A DNA stretch of 64,000 nucleotides from Knoxdaviesia capensis (GCA_001510575.1 LNGK01000004.1:1401339-1465338), one strand, 5' to 3'. Counted from the first letter of the stretch, positions 50,464-61,450 are shown. Notes: generated from the letters alone by a model not told the origin. Translations and numbers: made by a program.

Positions 50464-53400
50464 CTACATCATCCGCCGGAAGTGCGGCACAAACGGGTTG
50501 CGGTGCATGTCCTCGACGCCGGTGGCATGGGCATACCCCTCCGACTCGGACGCCGTCTCCTCCTCGGACCCGGACATGACCGGCTCGCGCCGGCCGCCCG
50601 GCATGGCGCCGCGGAACGGCGCTGCCGGCGGCCCGCCCCACCGCGGCACCGGCTCGTCGGGCCAGCCGCCCGGCATCGGCGTGGCCGGCCCGGCGTCGTG
50701 CCAGCGGTTGAGCTCGTCCCACTGCGTCTCGCGCCGCCCCGTCGTGTCCTGCCGCTGCCGGAAGAAGCGCCGGTGCTCGTCGCTCCACTGCCACTCGCCC
50801 CACGCGCTCCACATCGGCGGCGGCGCCGACAGCGCCACGCCGCCGCCGAGCAGCGGCGTCGCGGCGGGCGTGAGCGGCGCCGGGAGCACAGCCGACGCCA
50901 TCTCGGCCAGGCTGTGCTGCTGGTACAGCCACGGCTGCGGCGTGAACGGGTGGCGGAACGGCGCGCCGAAGTTGACGGGCGCTGCAGCGGGGAGGGGGCC
51001 GCCGGCCCCGGCGGTGGCGGTGGCGGCGGCAAGGGCGGGCGCGGCCCACAGGGCGGGCTGCATTGGGTACACCGTGGCGCTGCGGTTCCGGCCGGCGCCC
51101 GGTCCGGCGCCGGGGATCGAGGCCGAAGGTGGCCGGGGGCCTGGGGACATGCCGCGCGGCGGGAATCCAGGGGCCATGAACGGCAGCGTGTGCTGGTCGA
51201 CGCTGGTGGAGCGCTGGGGCGGGTACCGGCGCGGGTTGATGCGCGAGCGCAGGGCGGCGGTGTCGTCGGCGGGCCCGGCGATCGGCGTGGCCGGCGGAGC
51301 ATTCCGGGGCAGCAGAGCGCCGTCCATGGCGCCGGGGCCGTGCGAGGACGAGCCGCGGCGGCGGGCCGCCGTGGGCGACCGCGCAATCGACGCGGCAGCT
51401 GCAGCGGGGCTCGAGTCCCCGTCGATGAACACGCACACTTCAAACGTGGTCTGGTGCCACTCGATCCACGCCGGCACCTCGGCCACCAGGAACCGCGGCG
51501 GCTGCTGCTGGTGGTGGTCGGACGTCGGGCCGGTGATGGCGATGCGGGTCTCGGCGGCCACCACCGGCGGCGTCGCATCGCGGAGCGACGGCCGCGACGC
51601 CATCGTCAGCGGCGGGTCGGGCAGGTCGCCGGTGAAGTCGGTCAGCCGGCGCAGCTGCACCGCGCACGTCCAGCGCGCGAACGACGGCTGCGGGCGCAGG
51701 CACGCGATGGCGACGAAGCGGCCGACGTTGCGCATCTGCGCCGTGGTGGCCGACGTCGTCGACGCGGCTGCGGCCGGCTGTGCGCGGCTGCCGTGGCCGC
51801 CGTAGTAGCTGCCGGCGTCGGCGAAGCGGTTGGGCGCCAGGATCGGCACGCGCACGTCGAACTGCACCACGGCCACACGGGCGTCGTCGTGCGGCACCGG
51901 CGCGCCGCACTCGGCCGTGGTGGAGGTGACTGCCCAGCTGGGCCGGTGGGCCGGCGAGTGCACGTCCAGGCGGCGGATGTTGGCACCGCCATCGGGAAAC
52001 ACGAAGCGCACGGCGAGCTTTCCGCCGGACCGGCCCGGGCCGGACGACGCCCCCGACGCGCCGCCGCCGCCGCCGGCCGAGGAGCGCCGCGGCTCCTCGC
52101 TGTTGGCGCCGCCTGATCCGGTGCTGCCGCCCGCCGGCCCGGACACGCGGTCCTGGTTCTGGGCCACCGTCATGGTGATGCGCTGGCGCTCGCGCAGGAA
52201 GCCGCGCAGGCTGGCCACCGCCACCGGCACTATCGGGCCCACGCGCGCCCACTCGTCCTCCTCGCCGACCTGCTGCACGACGAAGGTGAGGAACTCGCGC
52301 GAGTCGCGCTGGAAGCACGACAGCCACACGCGGCGGAAGTTGCCGATGAGGGGGAGTGCCGGCGGTGGAGAGAAGGTCGGCATCGTCGACGGTGGGGACG
52401 GGCCGGCGGACGTCCCGGCGGCGGACTGGCGGACGGCGGCGGCCGAGCCAATTGAGCGGGGCCGCGGGCGGCCGGACCGGGATGTTTGCGGCGGGTATCC
52501 GGCGGGGCTGTCGAACACGTCGCCGTCGTCGGCGGCGGCGGCATCGGGGCTGGGTGCTCCGGCAGTCACAGTGGCGCCGTCAACATCCAGCGGCGACGCG
52601 TACACCGTCACGCGCGTGCCCCGGTTTGTCGCCTTCCAGTCAACGCGCTCCGGCATCAGGAACGCCGGGGCCGAGTCAACGCCGCGGCAGGCATGGAACT
52701 GCTCGGGCCCGTCAGCAAGCAGGCCGCAGCGCAAGCCCGAGCGCGAGCGGTCGGAGTCCCAGGCAAGCAGCGACTCGTCGGTGCTGACGCGCATGATCTC
52801 GAGTTGCAGGCGCGTGAAGGCGCGGCGGCGGCCCTCGCCGTAGCGCACGTCGACGTGCACGTCGAACAGCGGCGCGAGGGCATAGGCGATGTCCTCGTCG
52901 CGCGCGGCCTCGCGGCCGGCCGCCCACGCCATGCGCGTGGCGGCGGCCACGCTGTCGAGCCGCGTGCGGCGCCAGAGCACCGGCCGCGGGATGCGGGTGC
53001 GCTGCTCGACCAGCTGGTCGATCTGCTCGGTAGTCTCGAGGTCGTTGATCTCGGCAAAGTGCCGGTCGAGCCACACGCGGCGGCGCGCAGCCAGGAGCTC
53101 CGAGAGCGTCCAGATGCGGGTGAACCAGGCCGAGGCTTTGAAGTCGTCGCGCCACTGCACAGAGAAAGGGGGGGGGGGGGTGTTAGTCTCGGGAACTTCG
53201 CGGAGGGGTCCGGAGGAGGAAGACGCATATCAGTGATAGATCTACCTTTCCGCTCGTGCTCGCACCCCGCGTCCACTCAAAATCATCCATGTACACATAG
53301 CAGCACGCCGCCGCCTCGAACCACGCAAACCCCGACGTGACGGCCTCCTGCATCTCGGCCGCACTCCGGCGGTCGACACAGGCGGTGTCGATCCAGAGGT

Positions 53401-54616
53401 AGCCGAAGCCGTCGCGCGCCGCCGCCCGCGCAATCCCCCGCAGCTTCTCAAAGCCGCGGGACGGCGTGCCGGGGATCCACGGCGTGGCCAGCGGTGCCCC
53501 GGCGTCGGATGCCGGCGTTGCCGGTTCTGCGGTGGGGGTGGGCGGTGTCGATGGGGGTGTGGCGGCGCGGTACACGGGCGGCGGGCGCGCGGAGGGCTCG
53601 GGCTCTGCCGGCTTGGGCCGCGACTTGGCCCGGTCGGAGGCGCGGCGGCCACGTGGTCGCGTGGTGGGTGTGGTGCGGATCGGGCTGCCCAGTGCACGCT
53701 TCGCTTGCCGTGACGGCTGGGTCGGCGTGTGCCGGCTCCGGCCGGAGCCTTTCTCCGGACCCCCGGCCTGGTGGCGGCGGCGACGGCGCGCACGTTCTCT
53801 CCGGTCATCTTCGTCGTTGTCGTCGTCGTTGTCGTCGTCGTCGTTGTCGTACTGGCCGTCATCGTCTTCGTATGTGCTGTCGGTGTCCCGCTTGTGGCCG
53901 GCCGCCCGCGGCTCGTCGTCGTCCTGGCTGTCGAGCTGGTCGGAGGAGTCGTCGGCCTCGGGGTCGGTCGAGTCGCCATCGGCTTCGTAGCGCTCGCCGC
54001 GATGGGTTATGCGCTTCACAGCGGGCGCGCGGTCCGCTTTCCCGGAGCTGCGGCGGCCGTGGCCGTGGCCGTGGCCGCGGTCCCGGGGCTTGGCGGGCTC
54101 GGGGCGGGCGTGGTCGCCGTGGTCGCCGGTCGGACGGCGGGCGCGGCGCTTGGGGGTCTCCTGGTCGGCAGGCTTGGGGCGCACCGGCCGCCGCGGGGCG
54201 GCGTGGTCGGACGCATAGTCGGTCAGAGCTTCGGAGTCGGAGTCGGGGCCGGCGGAGTGCTTGGTCGGCGGGGTGGCGGTGGCGACGGCGGTGGTGCGCG
54301 AGGCCTGCGAGGTGGCGGAGGACGCCTGGGAGAGCACGGGCGAGGCGATGTCGAAGGTCGACGACACAGCGGACGACCACGTAGTAGAGGCGGGCGAGGC
54401 GAGCGAGCCGGCCGCCGACGAGAAGGTCCCGGGCGGCACGGAGCCGGCGACGGACGACGCGGTCGACACCGACGGGCCGGACGGCTTGGACAGGCCGACT
54501 AGGTCGGCAAACAGCACCTCGTCGGGGGTCCAGCGGTGCGAGACGGCGGCATACTGGGGAACGGAGCCGGAGGGGAAGTCATGGAGGGTGAGCGAGGCGG
54601 TGTTGAGAAGCCGCAT
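50464..54616 (-). CDS. HET-domain protein with a split HET domain and long disordered tail
   Basis: Two exons on the minus strand, 54616-53246 and 53154-50464; 1353 residues. HET-domain proteins trigger cell death in heterokaryon incompatibility or act in innate defence. The HET motifs appear in order but are split: MRLLNTASLTLHDF and YAAVSHRWTPDEVLFADL (residues 1-38), then about 345 Ser/Thr- and Arg/Asp/Pro-rich residues, then YLWIDTACVDRRSAAEMQEA (about 407), CCYVYMDDF, and across the intron WFTRIWTLSELLAARRRVW. A further block, DEDIAYALAPLFDVHVDVRYGEG plus RLQLEIM, follows in exon 2 and is the usual NWD/vegetative-incompatibility continuation. The remaining 700 residues are disordered, with a WW-like patch near 1232-1270. 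There is no NACHT or ankyrin domain. The intron is GTAGAT...CAG, in frame. Confidence 0.85.
53155..53245 (-). other. Intron of the first HET gene
   Basis: 91 bp on the minus strand, starting GTAGAT and ending TGCAG, with a 13-base C run before the acceptor. Splicing joins TSGK to WRDDFKASAWF and so rebuilds the HET core. Confidence 0.8.
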
Positions 54617-55100
54617 TGTGACAAGCGTGCAAAGGTGGGGAGGAGGGGAGAGATGCAGGGAGAGGGAGGGATAGAGAGGCAGGCAGTAAACAAAGAAGAA
54701 AAGAGAGACGGGGAGATGGAGAGAGAAGGCCGCTCCAAGGCGGTGTGAGAGGAGGGGAGAGGGAGAGAGGGAGAGAGAAACGAAGGAAGAGAGAGAGAGA
54801 GACAGAGCCGATATAGACGAGATACCGATACCAATGTCAATAGAGGGGTAGAGATAAAGCCTATGACGGAGGGATGATTCAGTCACTCAGAGAAGAGAGA
54901 AAAAGAGAGAGATTGGGCAAAGAGAGAGAGAGAGAGAGAGACGAGGAGAGGAGAGAGAAACAGCCCGATAAAAAGAGTCGGTGAGGAAAACACAGCTGCA
55001 GGGCCAAGGAGGAGTCGGGACCCAAAAAAAGATTAAAAAAAATAAAAGAGGCACACAAAAAATAGAATAAAATAAAATAGAACCCACCAGCGCCCAACCC
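54617..55100 (-). promoter_or_regulatory. Pyrimidine-rich leader of the first HET gene
   Basis: The plus strand is almost purely GA-rich (54650-54960), so the coding strand is CT-rich, as at the other gene starts. An (AG)n block lies near 54921-54940. Confidence 0.5.
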
Positions 55101-56213
55101 GCATTACAATGTCTTCCTGCGACTCTAATGTCTATGTGTGTACCTGATCGGGGCCAATGGGCACGGAAGATGAACAAAAACCAACACGCTGGCTGGCTCA
55201 GGACGACTCTCTCCGGCGGCACATCCGAGAGCCCAGCCCATGAAAGACGGAGTACGGATGAGAGGGAAACGGCCGGCATGGGATGAGGAAGAGAAAGCAA
55301 CCGAGCCCCCAGCGATCCTCAGAACACGAGCAAGAGCCCAGGTCCCTCCTCCTCCCCAGCCTCTTTTTTGTCCTGCTCTCTCCTCCTCTGTGGGTATAAG
55401 ATTCAGGCGTGGATGTGTACTGTATGTGTGTGCCAATCTCCTCCATGCCAGGTGCTGCGGTGTCTCCAGTTTTTCCTCTTCTCATATCTCTACCCTGCAC
55501 ACGCAGACCAGCCATCCTGGGCATGAATTGCTTTTGCTTCTCTCTCCCCCAGCGCTCGCAATTGGGCACCAGCAGCCAAAAATCCATGATATTGACCCCC
55601 CCCCAGTCTCCGCCAACCGGGGGCCGGGACCCAAGCGCCCGAGGCAGAACCGACACCCAAGAAGGGAAGAAAGGGCAAGGGAAAAGGGAAAAGGGAACTG
55701 TGACTTTGGTAGGCTTCAATGGATGGACGGACGGGTGCAGCAGAATTTTCCCTTTTTTTTTTTTTTTTTCCTTTTTTCGCCGCCGTGTGTGCTGGTGCAG
55801 CCAATCGAACTCGGCCACATCTGCTCTGTCCCCGCGGGTCCGGGGGGCGTCGGCGAATGAGCGAAGACGTGAGGTGAGAGCTGATATCCATCTCGGGCTT
55901 AGGCTCGCACAACCACCACCCAGCCAGACACAGCGGTGGAGCCTGCGACAACCACACTCTCTCACAACTCCCACAGACACGCACATAACCACCCGCTCTG
56001 TGCCCGGCCTCAGACATACCGCTGTGCGTGCAGTGCAATGTGCACAGAGCAGCACCGACACAACCCCCCGCACAGAATGGGTTTGAGGAGAGGTCGCCTG
56101 GTTGCAGTCCGCTGTGTAGCTTCTCGATCGAGCAGGGGAGACCACCGACAGAGACGTTCAGGCTGTCTTGTCCCACCACCGCTGATGACGACGTGTGTAA
56201 AGCTTGCTCCCGT

Positions 56214-56255
<42 letters not shown>

Positions 56256-57405
56256 CACGCAAACGTCCGTCTGTCCAACACACACCGAAGGGACGGCAAG
56301 CAAGGAAACAACCTCCCCCATCTGGTCGACGTGCTTGTTTCCTCGCCTGTCCCTCCCCGTCCACCCACCCAACCCCTCTCCGCACCGCAACGCAAACACC
56401 GCGCCTTGTGGCATCTTCACACGCAGCAAACGCCAGTCGTGCATACCAGCACAACGGGAACACACACACACATGCAGAGCGGACAAGGTCAAGAGCCAGC
56501 AGAAAGTAACATGCACAGTGCATATCCAGTGAATCGGGCAACAACGACCAACCCAGACACAAACAGAACAACGGCATCCTTGCACAAAATAATGTGCCAT
56601 GACGAAGGATGCATAACTTTGAGATAGAAGATCAATGCAGTGATGTTAGGGTATAACCCCCCACACTAACGATAATCCACTCCAGGGACTAGCCGCTTTT
56701 AGCGTAGGCCGCCTTTTTAGCGCCCGAGCTCTTAGGGTAAGGGTATAACCCTGGTATCGACCGCTGAGCGGCAAGAGACGGCATCGTGGGCAGACGACAT
56801 TAGTCTCGATAGCATGGATCAGGACAAGAAGAAGCAGAAGAAAAGAAGTGAGACAGGCAGCTGTCAGAGCACCAGACAAGCTCAGAGCCCAAAAGTGCGT
56901 CATATATGTCCAGTCCTAGGGAGGAAATGCGAAAACAAGCGGCTGTCACACATACATGCACACACACAGTCTATCCAAACCTCGGCTGAGACATACATTG
57001 CTTTCCAACCTGGCCGACGAAACGGAGGCCACAGAAGAAAACCCAGTACAGTATCGTATACATTCTCCAAGATAGTCAGGTGTGAAACAAAACAAAACAA
57101 AAAAAAGAGTACGCAAAAAAAAAAATCGCTAGAGACGGAAGAAACAAACTCGAAGATAAGCCGTCCGGAAGACGCCTCCAAGAAATCCATCGAACATATA
57201 TGGTCGCAAGATGAACGAACACGCCCTTCAGCAGACGCAAACTCGGGAAAACAGTCTCATGCATGCAAGAAAGAAGAAACCCCGAAAAAAACAAAAGGGA
57301 AAGACACGCCATCCAAGCTTGAGACACAAGAAGAAAAGGAAATGCAAGCACAAGAACGACACGGCACACCACAGCACACCACAGCACACCACAGCACACC
57401 ACAGC

Positions 57406-57409
<4 letters not shown>
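55101..57409. other. Intergenic between the two HET genes
   Basis: No supportable gene. It contains an 18-20 base T run (55751-55770), a (CA)n run (56215-56254), and GGGTATAACCC twice (56649-56659, 56741-56751) next to a TGTTAG start that resembles a fungal LTR end. A tandem decamer and a second (CA)n run lie at the 3' end of the second HET gene. Confidence 0.5.
56215..56254. repeat. (CA)n microsatellite, 40 bp
   Basis: An uninterrupted CA run. Confidence 0.98.

Positions 57410-57452
<43 letters not shown>
57365..57452. repeat. ACAGCACACC decamer tandem followed by (CA)n
   Basis: About 4.5 copies of a 10-bp unit (57365-57409) pass directly into a 43-bp CA run (57410-57452), which ends 8 bases from the stop codon of the second HET gene. 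Confidence 0.95.
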
Positions 57453-57453
<1 letters not shown>

Positions 57454-57459
57454 ACCACC

Positions 57460-60276
57460 TCACCCCAGCACAACATCCACCTCGTCCAGCACCAGCCCGT
57501 CCCACGCCTGCGCAACCACATGGCCCAGCCCGCGCCGGTAGGCCACGCCGCCCACCCACTCGATCCACAGCACGTTGACGTACTTCACCACGCCGTTGCG
57601 CGCCGCCTCGCGGTACAGCCCGTCGTCCAGCACCTGCGACCCGCCGCGCTCGGCCGCCTCCGAGATCGCCACCAGCTCCACCAGCTCCGCCCCCCAGCCC
57701 GCGCTGCCGCCGCCCGTCGGCCCCGCCCCGCCGGCGCCGCCCGTGTGGCCGCTGCGCACCGACGCCGCGTCCCCGCTCGTGCCGTTCATCGCCACCACCT
57801 CGCCGGTCTCCGCCACCAGCCCCGTGCGGCCGTAGTTTGCGCCGTGCAGGCCCAGCCACGCGTTGTGCGACGTCAGCACGCCGACCGCGCGGCCGCGGCG
57901 CGGCAAACACAGCCGGCCGACCGCCACCGGTGGGTGGTTGGACCCGCCGCCGCCGCCGCGCGCCGGCCGCACGGTGCGCATGCGCTGCAGCTCGACCGCG
58001 AGGAACGCGCGCTTGGTCGTAAACGCAAGGTGGCGGCCGGACGGCGCCTGCGTCATCGCCAGCTTGTCGGGCCCGGACTGCGCGGCCACGGGGATCGGGT
58101 AGCGGAAGAAGGCGTCGGGGTCGCTGGAGTGCTGGAACTCGTTGCCGTCGCGCGTCCAGCCTGCAGGCAGCTGCGAGTCGTGGGCGGCTTCGCGCCGCAG
58201 GAACTGCGTGCGCAGCGCAAATCCATCCGTGCTGATCGCGGCGCCCACGTTGTCGATGTCGACAATCTCCCACTTCACCACCGGCTGGAGGCGGAAGTGG
58301 TACTGAGCCGTATAGCGGCGCACATCCTGGCCCCGCTTTCCAGCCGGTGCCTCAACGACGTAGTCCGCAGATGCGCGCCAGAGCTGCACGTTGACCGGCA
58401 CGCCGTCGAAGTGCCAGCCCATCCAGGACCAACTCGGAATGTCAGCAGCCGCCGCCGCCGCCGCCGCGGAAGCCGCCGAGGAGGAGGATCCGATGCCGTT
58501 CTTCCCACCCGGTCGTTCTGGAAAGATGATGCGGCGGTGGATGGCAGCCTGCGGCTTCCAGAGCATGGCGGCGTCGAGAAACATGATCGGCATTCCATAA
58601 CTAAAGCCGCCAGAAAACACTCGGCTCAGCACCGACGTGATTCCGGTAAACGCAGGCATGGTGTCTTCCATATACGACAGCCGCCGCGCACTGTAGTCCA
58701 TACAGATGCGGGAGTACTCGTCCAGATCCGGCCACGGCGCATGCTGAAATGCAAACGCCGCGCTCGACAGCCGGCTATTACACCGCCGCTTGGGCGGGTT
58801 GCTCGTGCCCGCATCGGACTGCCAAACATCGCAGTGACACTCCCACGTCACCGTATCGCTGAAGATGAACACAGCTCGCCGGGAATACAGCAGTTCCTGC
58901 ATCGTCCACGCCCGCGAGTTCCACCGCGACCGCGCCAGCCGCTCAAAGTGGCTCGGCGGCGGCGTCCGGCCCCGGCCGGTGGACGGCGGGGGCCGGTTGC
59001 GGTCGAGCGCTTCAAATCCCGACGTCGAGTCACCGTTTGCCGCGACAATGGTGAAGAGGGCGTTTGCATACACAAACGGCATGTGGCGTAGGTGCTCGGC
59101 CTTTTCGGCCTCGTCGTCCTGCACGATACAGAACCGATCGACCCAGATATACCGCAGCGTCAGCCGGCGCACCAGCCACATGGCGTCAATCACGCACACA
59201 GGAAGCTCCGCGTTGTCGGTCAGCGACTTCTGAAACAAGTCGACGTTGGAGCTGAGAGTCCGCGTGGGGGCGTTTGACGCAACGGCATCGCGCGGCTGGC
59301 CCCACACGTAGCTAAGCGCAACGTACACGTCGTTGTCGGAGGCGCGCACCAGCTTCTTGTTCACACAGTCAATCAGCCACTGTGGCCGCCAAGTCCCGGT
59401 CCCGGCCGCAGTGCTGCCACTGCAATGGCCGCCATGTTCGTCGGCACAGCGCTGAAGCCAGAAGCGGATGCGCGACACCGGGGACGTCCGGTCGGAAATG
59501 ACGGTTGCTGGTCGTTTCCCTGCTGCCACACTAGACGGACCACTGTCATTTCGACGACCGCCATCACCACCATCGCCGCCGCCGCCGCCGCCACCGCCAG
59601 ATGATGCGGCGGCAGCCCCTCCAGTGGCCCCAGCAACAGCAGCCGCCGCCGCGGCAGAGATTCCGCTTAGTCGCGCGCTAAGACGGCCGCCAGTACGAGT
59701 TGGCTCTCCACCCCCATGGCCGCCTGCATGGCCACCGCCCGCGCCACCACCGGCCGAAGACTCGGGCCGGCGCAACGAGGTTTCTCGGCGCAGCTCGTCC
59801 CAGCGAGACTTCAGCCGCACTGAAAGACTCTGGCGCCGTTGCGGCGGCCTGTCATCGTACTCGTCGTGGCGGCCGGCGTTCGAGGGAGGAGGCCGCGAGG
59901 AGTCGGCGCGCGTGCTGGCCCGCCGGTCGGGCGGAGCTGCGGAGCGGCCGTCACGGTAGTCGCGGTTGTCCCGGCCGGCTCGGTCAGGCCCGCGGTCAGG
60001 CCTACGGTCGTCCCGGTAGCGCGGGTCGCGGTCGTCGCGGTCGCCCTTCGGAGGCCGTTCTACCGGTGTTCGTCGGGTGGAAACGGGGGACACGGACGCC
60101 GGGGGCGGGGAGGAAGTGTAGGAGAAGTCGTCGTCGGGCCGCAGCGGCGACGGCGGTGGGTGGTTTTCGTTGCTGGCGCGAGACTGGTGCAGGGCGTTCT
60201 TGGCCCGTCGCGCGCGGCGGTCTTCGCCGTCTGACCCGCTGTCACTGGCGTACTTCTCGTACTCTCCGCCGGGCAT
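57460..60276 (-). CDS. HET-domain protein with long disordered N-terminus
   Basis: One open exon of 938 residues on the minus strand. Residues 1-265 are low-complexity (Arg/Asp/Pro, then Gly/Ala). A pre-HET segment FWLQRCADEHGGHC lies near 272-285. The HET domain runs about 317-480: VYVALSYVWGQ, LPVCVIDAMWLVRRLTLRYIWVD, CIVQDDEAEKAEHLRHMPFVYANALFTIVAANG and RAWTMQELLYSRRAVFIF. These are the classic TOL/HET-6-type motifs, so a role in programmed cell death on non-self contact is known for the family but not shown for this gene. The C-terminal half contains PSWSWMGWHFDG, also usual in this class. Upstream of the ATG the frame stays open for nine codons (TNPFDQCCG) back to a CT-rich tract ending TAG, so a further 5' exon is possible. 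The C-terminus ends at the CA-repeat block. Confidence 0.88.
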   Translation of the reverse strand: MPGGEYEKYASDSGSDGEDRRARRAKNALHQSRASNENHPPPSPLRPDDDFSYTSSPPPASVSPVSTRRTPVERPPKGDRDDRDPRYRDDRRPDRGPDRAGRDNRDYRDGRSAAPPDRRASTRADSSRPPPSNAGRHDEYDDRPPQRRQSLSVRLKSRWDELRRETSLRRPESSAGGGAGGGHAGGHGGGEPTRTGGRLSARLSGISAAAAAAVAGATGGAAAASSGGGGGGGGDGGDGGRRNDSGPSSVAAGKRPATVISDRTSPVSRIRFWLQRCADEHGGHCSGSTAAGTGTWRPQWLIDCVNKKLVRASDNDVYVALSYVWGQPRDAVASNAPTRTLSSNVDLFQKSLTDNAELPVCVIDAMWLVRRLTLRYIWVDRFCIVQDDEAEKAEHLRHMPFVYANALFTIVAANGDSTSGFEALDRNRPPPSTGRGRTPPPSHFERLARSRWNSRAWTMQELLYSRRAVFIFSDTVTWECHCDVWQSDAGTSNPPKRRCNSRLSSAAFAFQHAPWPDLDEYSRICMDYSARRLSYMEDTMPAFTGITSVLSRVFSGGFSYGMPIMFLDAAMLWKPQAAIHRRIIFPERPGGKNGIGSSSSAASAAAAAAAADIPSWSWMGWHFDGVPVNVQLWRASADYVVEAPAGKRGQDVRRYTAQYHFRLQPVVKWEIVDIDNVGAAISTDGFALRTQFLRREAAHDSQLPAGWTRDGNEFQHSSDPDAFFRYPIPVAAQSGPDKLAMTQAPSGRHLAFTTKRAFLAVELQRMRTVRPARGGGGGSNHPPVAVGRLCLPRRGRAVGVLTSHNAWLGLHGANYGRTGLVAETGEVVAMNGTSGDAASVRSGHTGGAGGAGPTGGGSAGWGAELVELVAISEAAERGGSQVLDDGLYREAARNGVVKYVNVLWIEWVGGVAYRRGLGHVVAQAWDGLVLDEVDVVLG

Positions 60277-60900
60277 TCCGCAGCACTGGTCGAAGGGGTT
60301 GGTCTACACAGAGAGACGGGATAAGCCGAAGGGGAGGGGAGAAAGACCGAGAGCTGGAGAGAGAAACAGAGTCGGGCGAATAAGTGGGGGAGGTTATAGC
60401 TTTCGGGAGTTGAAGAGGAAGACCGATATAGACGAAATCCAAGACCAGAAAAAAAAAGAATACTCGGGAGCAAGAAACGCAGGATATATATCAGAGGACC
60501 TCTCCACGCCTAATCAGACCACCCGAGAGAGACTTCGAGAGGGAAAAGCGTCAATGGTGGCTATGCTGTACAGCTCTTCAAACAAGCTTAGAGAGAGCTT
60601 CAAATGAGCGGCCCAAAAAAAACAAGCGCCGGGCAAAAAACACACGGGAAAAACGACCACGGGGTATCAGTATAAAATCAACACAACCAGAAGCTTGTCA
60701 TGACACGTGAAGAGCAAAGAAAAAAAACTCAGTCAATCCGGAAATATAAAATCGAGAGAGGATGAGAGGCTGACGATGAGAGAAGAGGAAAAGAAGAAGG
60801 GTGGGAGAAATATAAGAGAGCGGAAAAATAAGCTCGAAGTGGAAAAACCCTGGAAAATACAGCGATTTAATTCAGAGAGGCTGGGGATGAGGAAGAGGGA
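60277..60900 (-). promoter_or_regulatory. Pyrimidine-rich leader of the second HET gene
   Basis: The plus strand is A/G-rich throughout, that is C/T-rich on the coding strand. A polypyrimidine run plus TAG (60304-60330) could be a 3' splice site for an upstream exon. Confidence 0.45.
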
Positions 60901-61365
60901 AGGAGCAGCTGCTGGTGTCGTACTTTCCGTTTCCCGAGGCGCTGGGACTTTTTTTTTGGCTGTTCTTCTGTTTTTCTTCAGCGGTACCTTATCGTGGGTA
61001 CCGATGTTCGATAAGGCCGCTTTTCCCTTGCAGGTGCTGTACAGTACAGGAGGTACTCCGTCGGTCAGGGAAATTCATCGTCACAGCCTCACCCTCACAG
61101 ACGCCCAACGCGGCTGGGGATGATGGTGTGGCGATGGAGTTACGTGGTTATGTTTGGCCACATACAACTGGATATGGGGTTTAGAACAAAAAGAAAATCA
61201 AAAGAAAAGTACAAACAATGTCATGTTCCTAAGCACAATGAACTGCCTCCATTGTCTTGAAGGTATCGGAATGCATCGCTGCCCCTTGAGAGGTCCTCTG
61301 GACTGTGAGGCATCACAGTGGTGCTACTTAGCCAGTGTCTGCTTACTGCTGAACATATCAAAACA
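60901..61365. other. Intergenic upstream of the tRNA gene
   Basis: Contains a CTGTACAGTAC palindrome (61037-61047). No gene seen. Confidence 0.55.
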
Positions 61366-61450
61366 AGTCCTATGGTCTAGTGGTATGACGATCCCTTCAC
61401 ACCAGTTGCGAATACGGGATAGGTCCTGGGTTCGATCCCCAGTGGGACTA
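61366..61450 (+). tRNA. tRNA-Val (CAC), with a 13-nt intron
   Basis: The cloverleaf is complete. Acceptor AGTCCTA pairs with TGGGACT (one T-G pair), with discriminator A. The D-arm is GTCT/TGAC around AGTGGTA. The anticodon stem is ATCCC/GGGAT and the T-arm is CTGGG-TTCGATC-CCCAG. Twenty bases lie between the anticodon stem strands, fitting a 7-nt loop TTCACA+C with anticodon CAC and a 13-nt intron after position 37. A-box and B-box match, and a T7 Pol III terminator follows at 61454-61460. The D-arm TGGTCTAGT-GG-TATG and TTCACAC loop agree with fungal valine tRNAs. Pair 1-72 is A-U instead of the usual G-C. Confidence 0.88.

Noticed and set aside
24805..57452. CRISPR-like or regulatory meaning of the CA/GT/CT runs
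   Set aside because: They are plain dinucleotide microsatellites without spacers; CRISPR arrays are not expected in a fungal nuclear genome.
57211..59091. Long plus-strand frame opposite the second HET gene
   Set aside because: His/Arg/Ala-rich antisense of a HET-domain coding exon, starting in repeat DNA.
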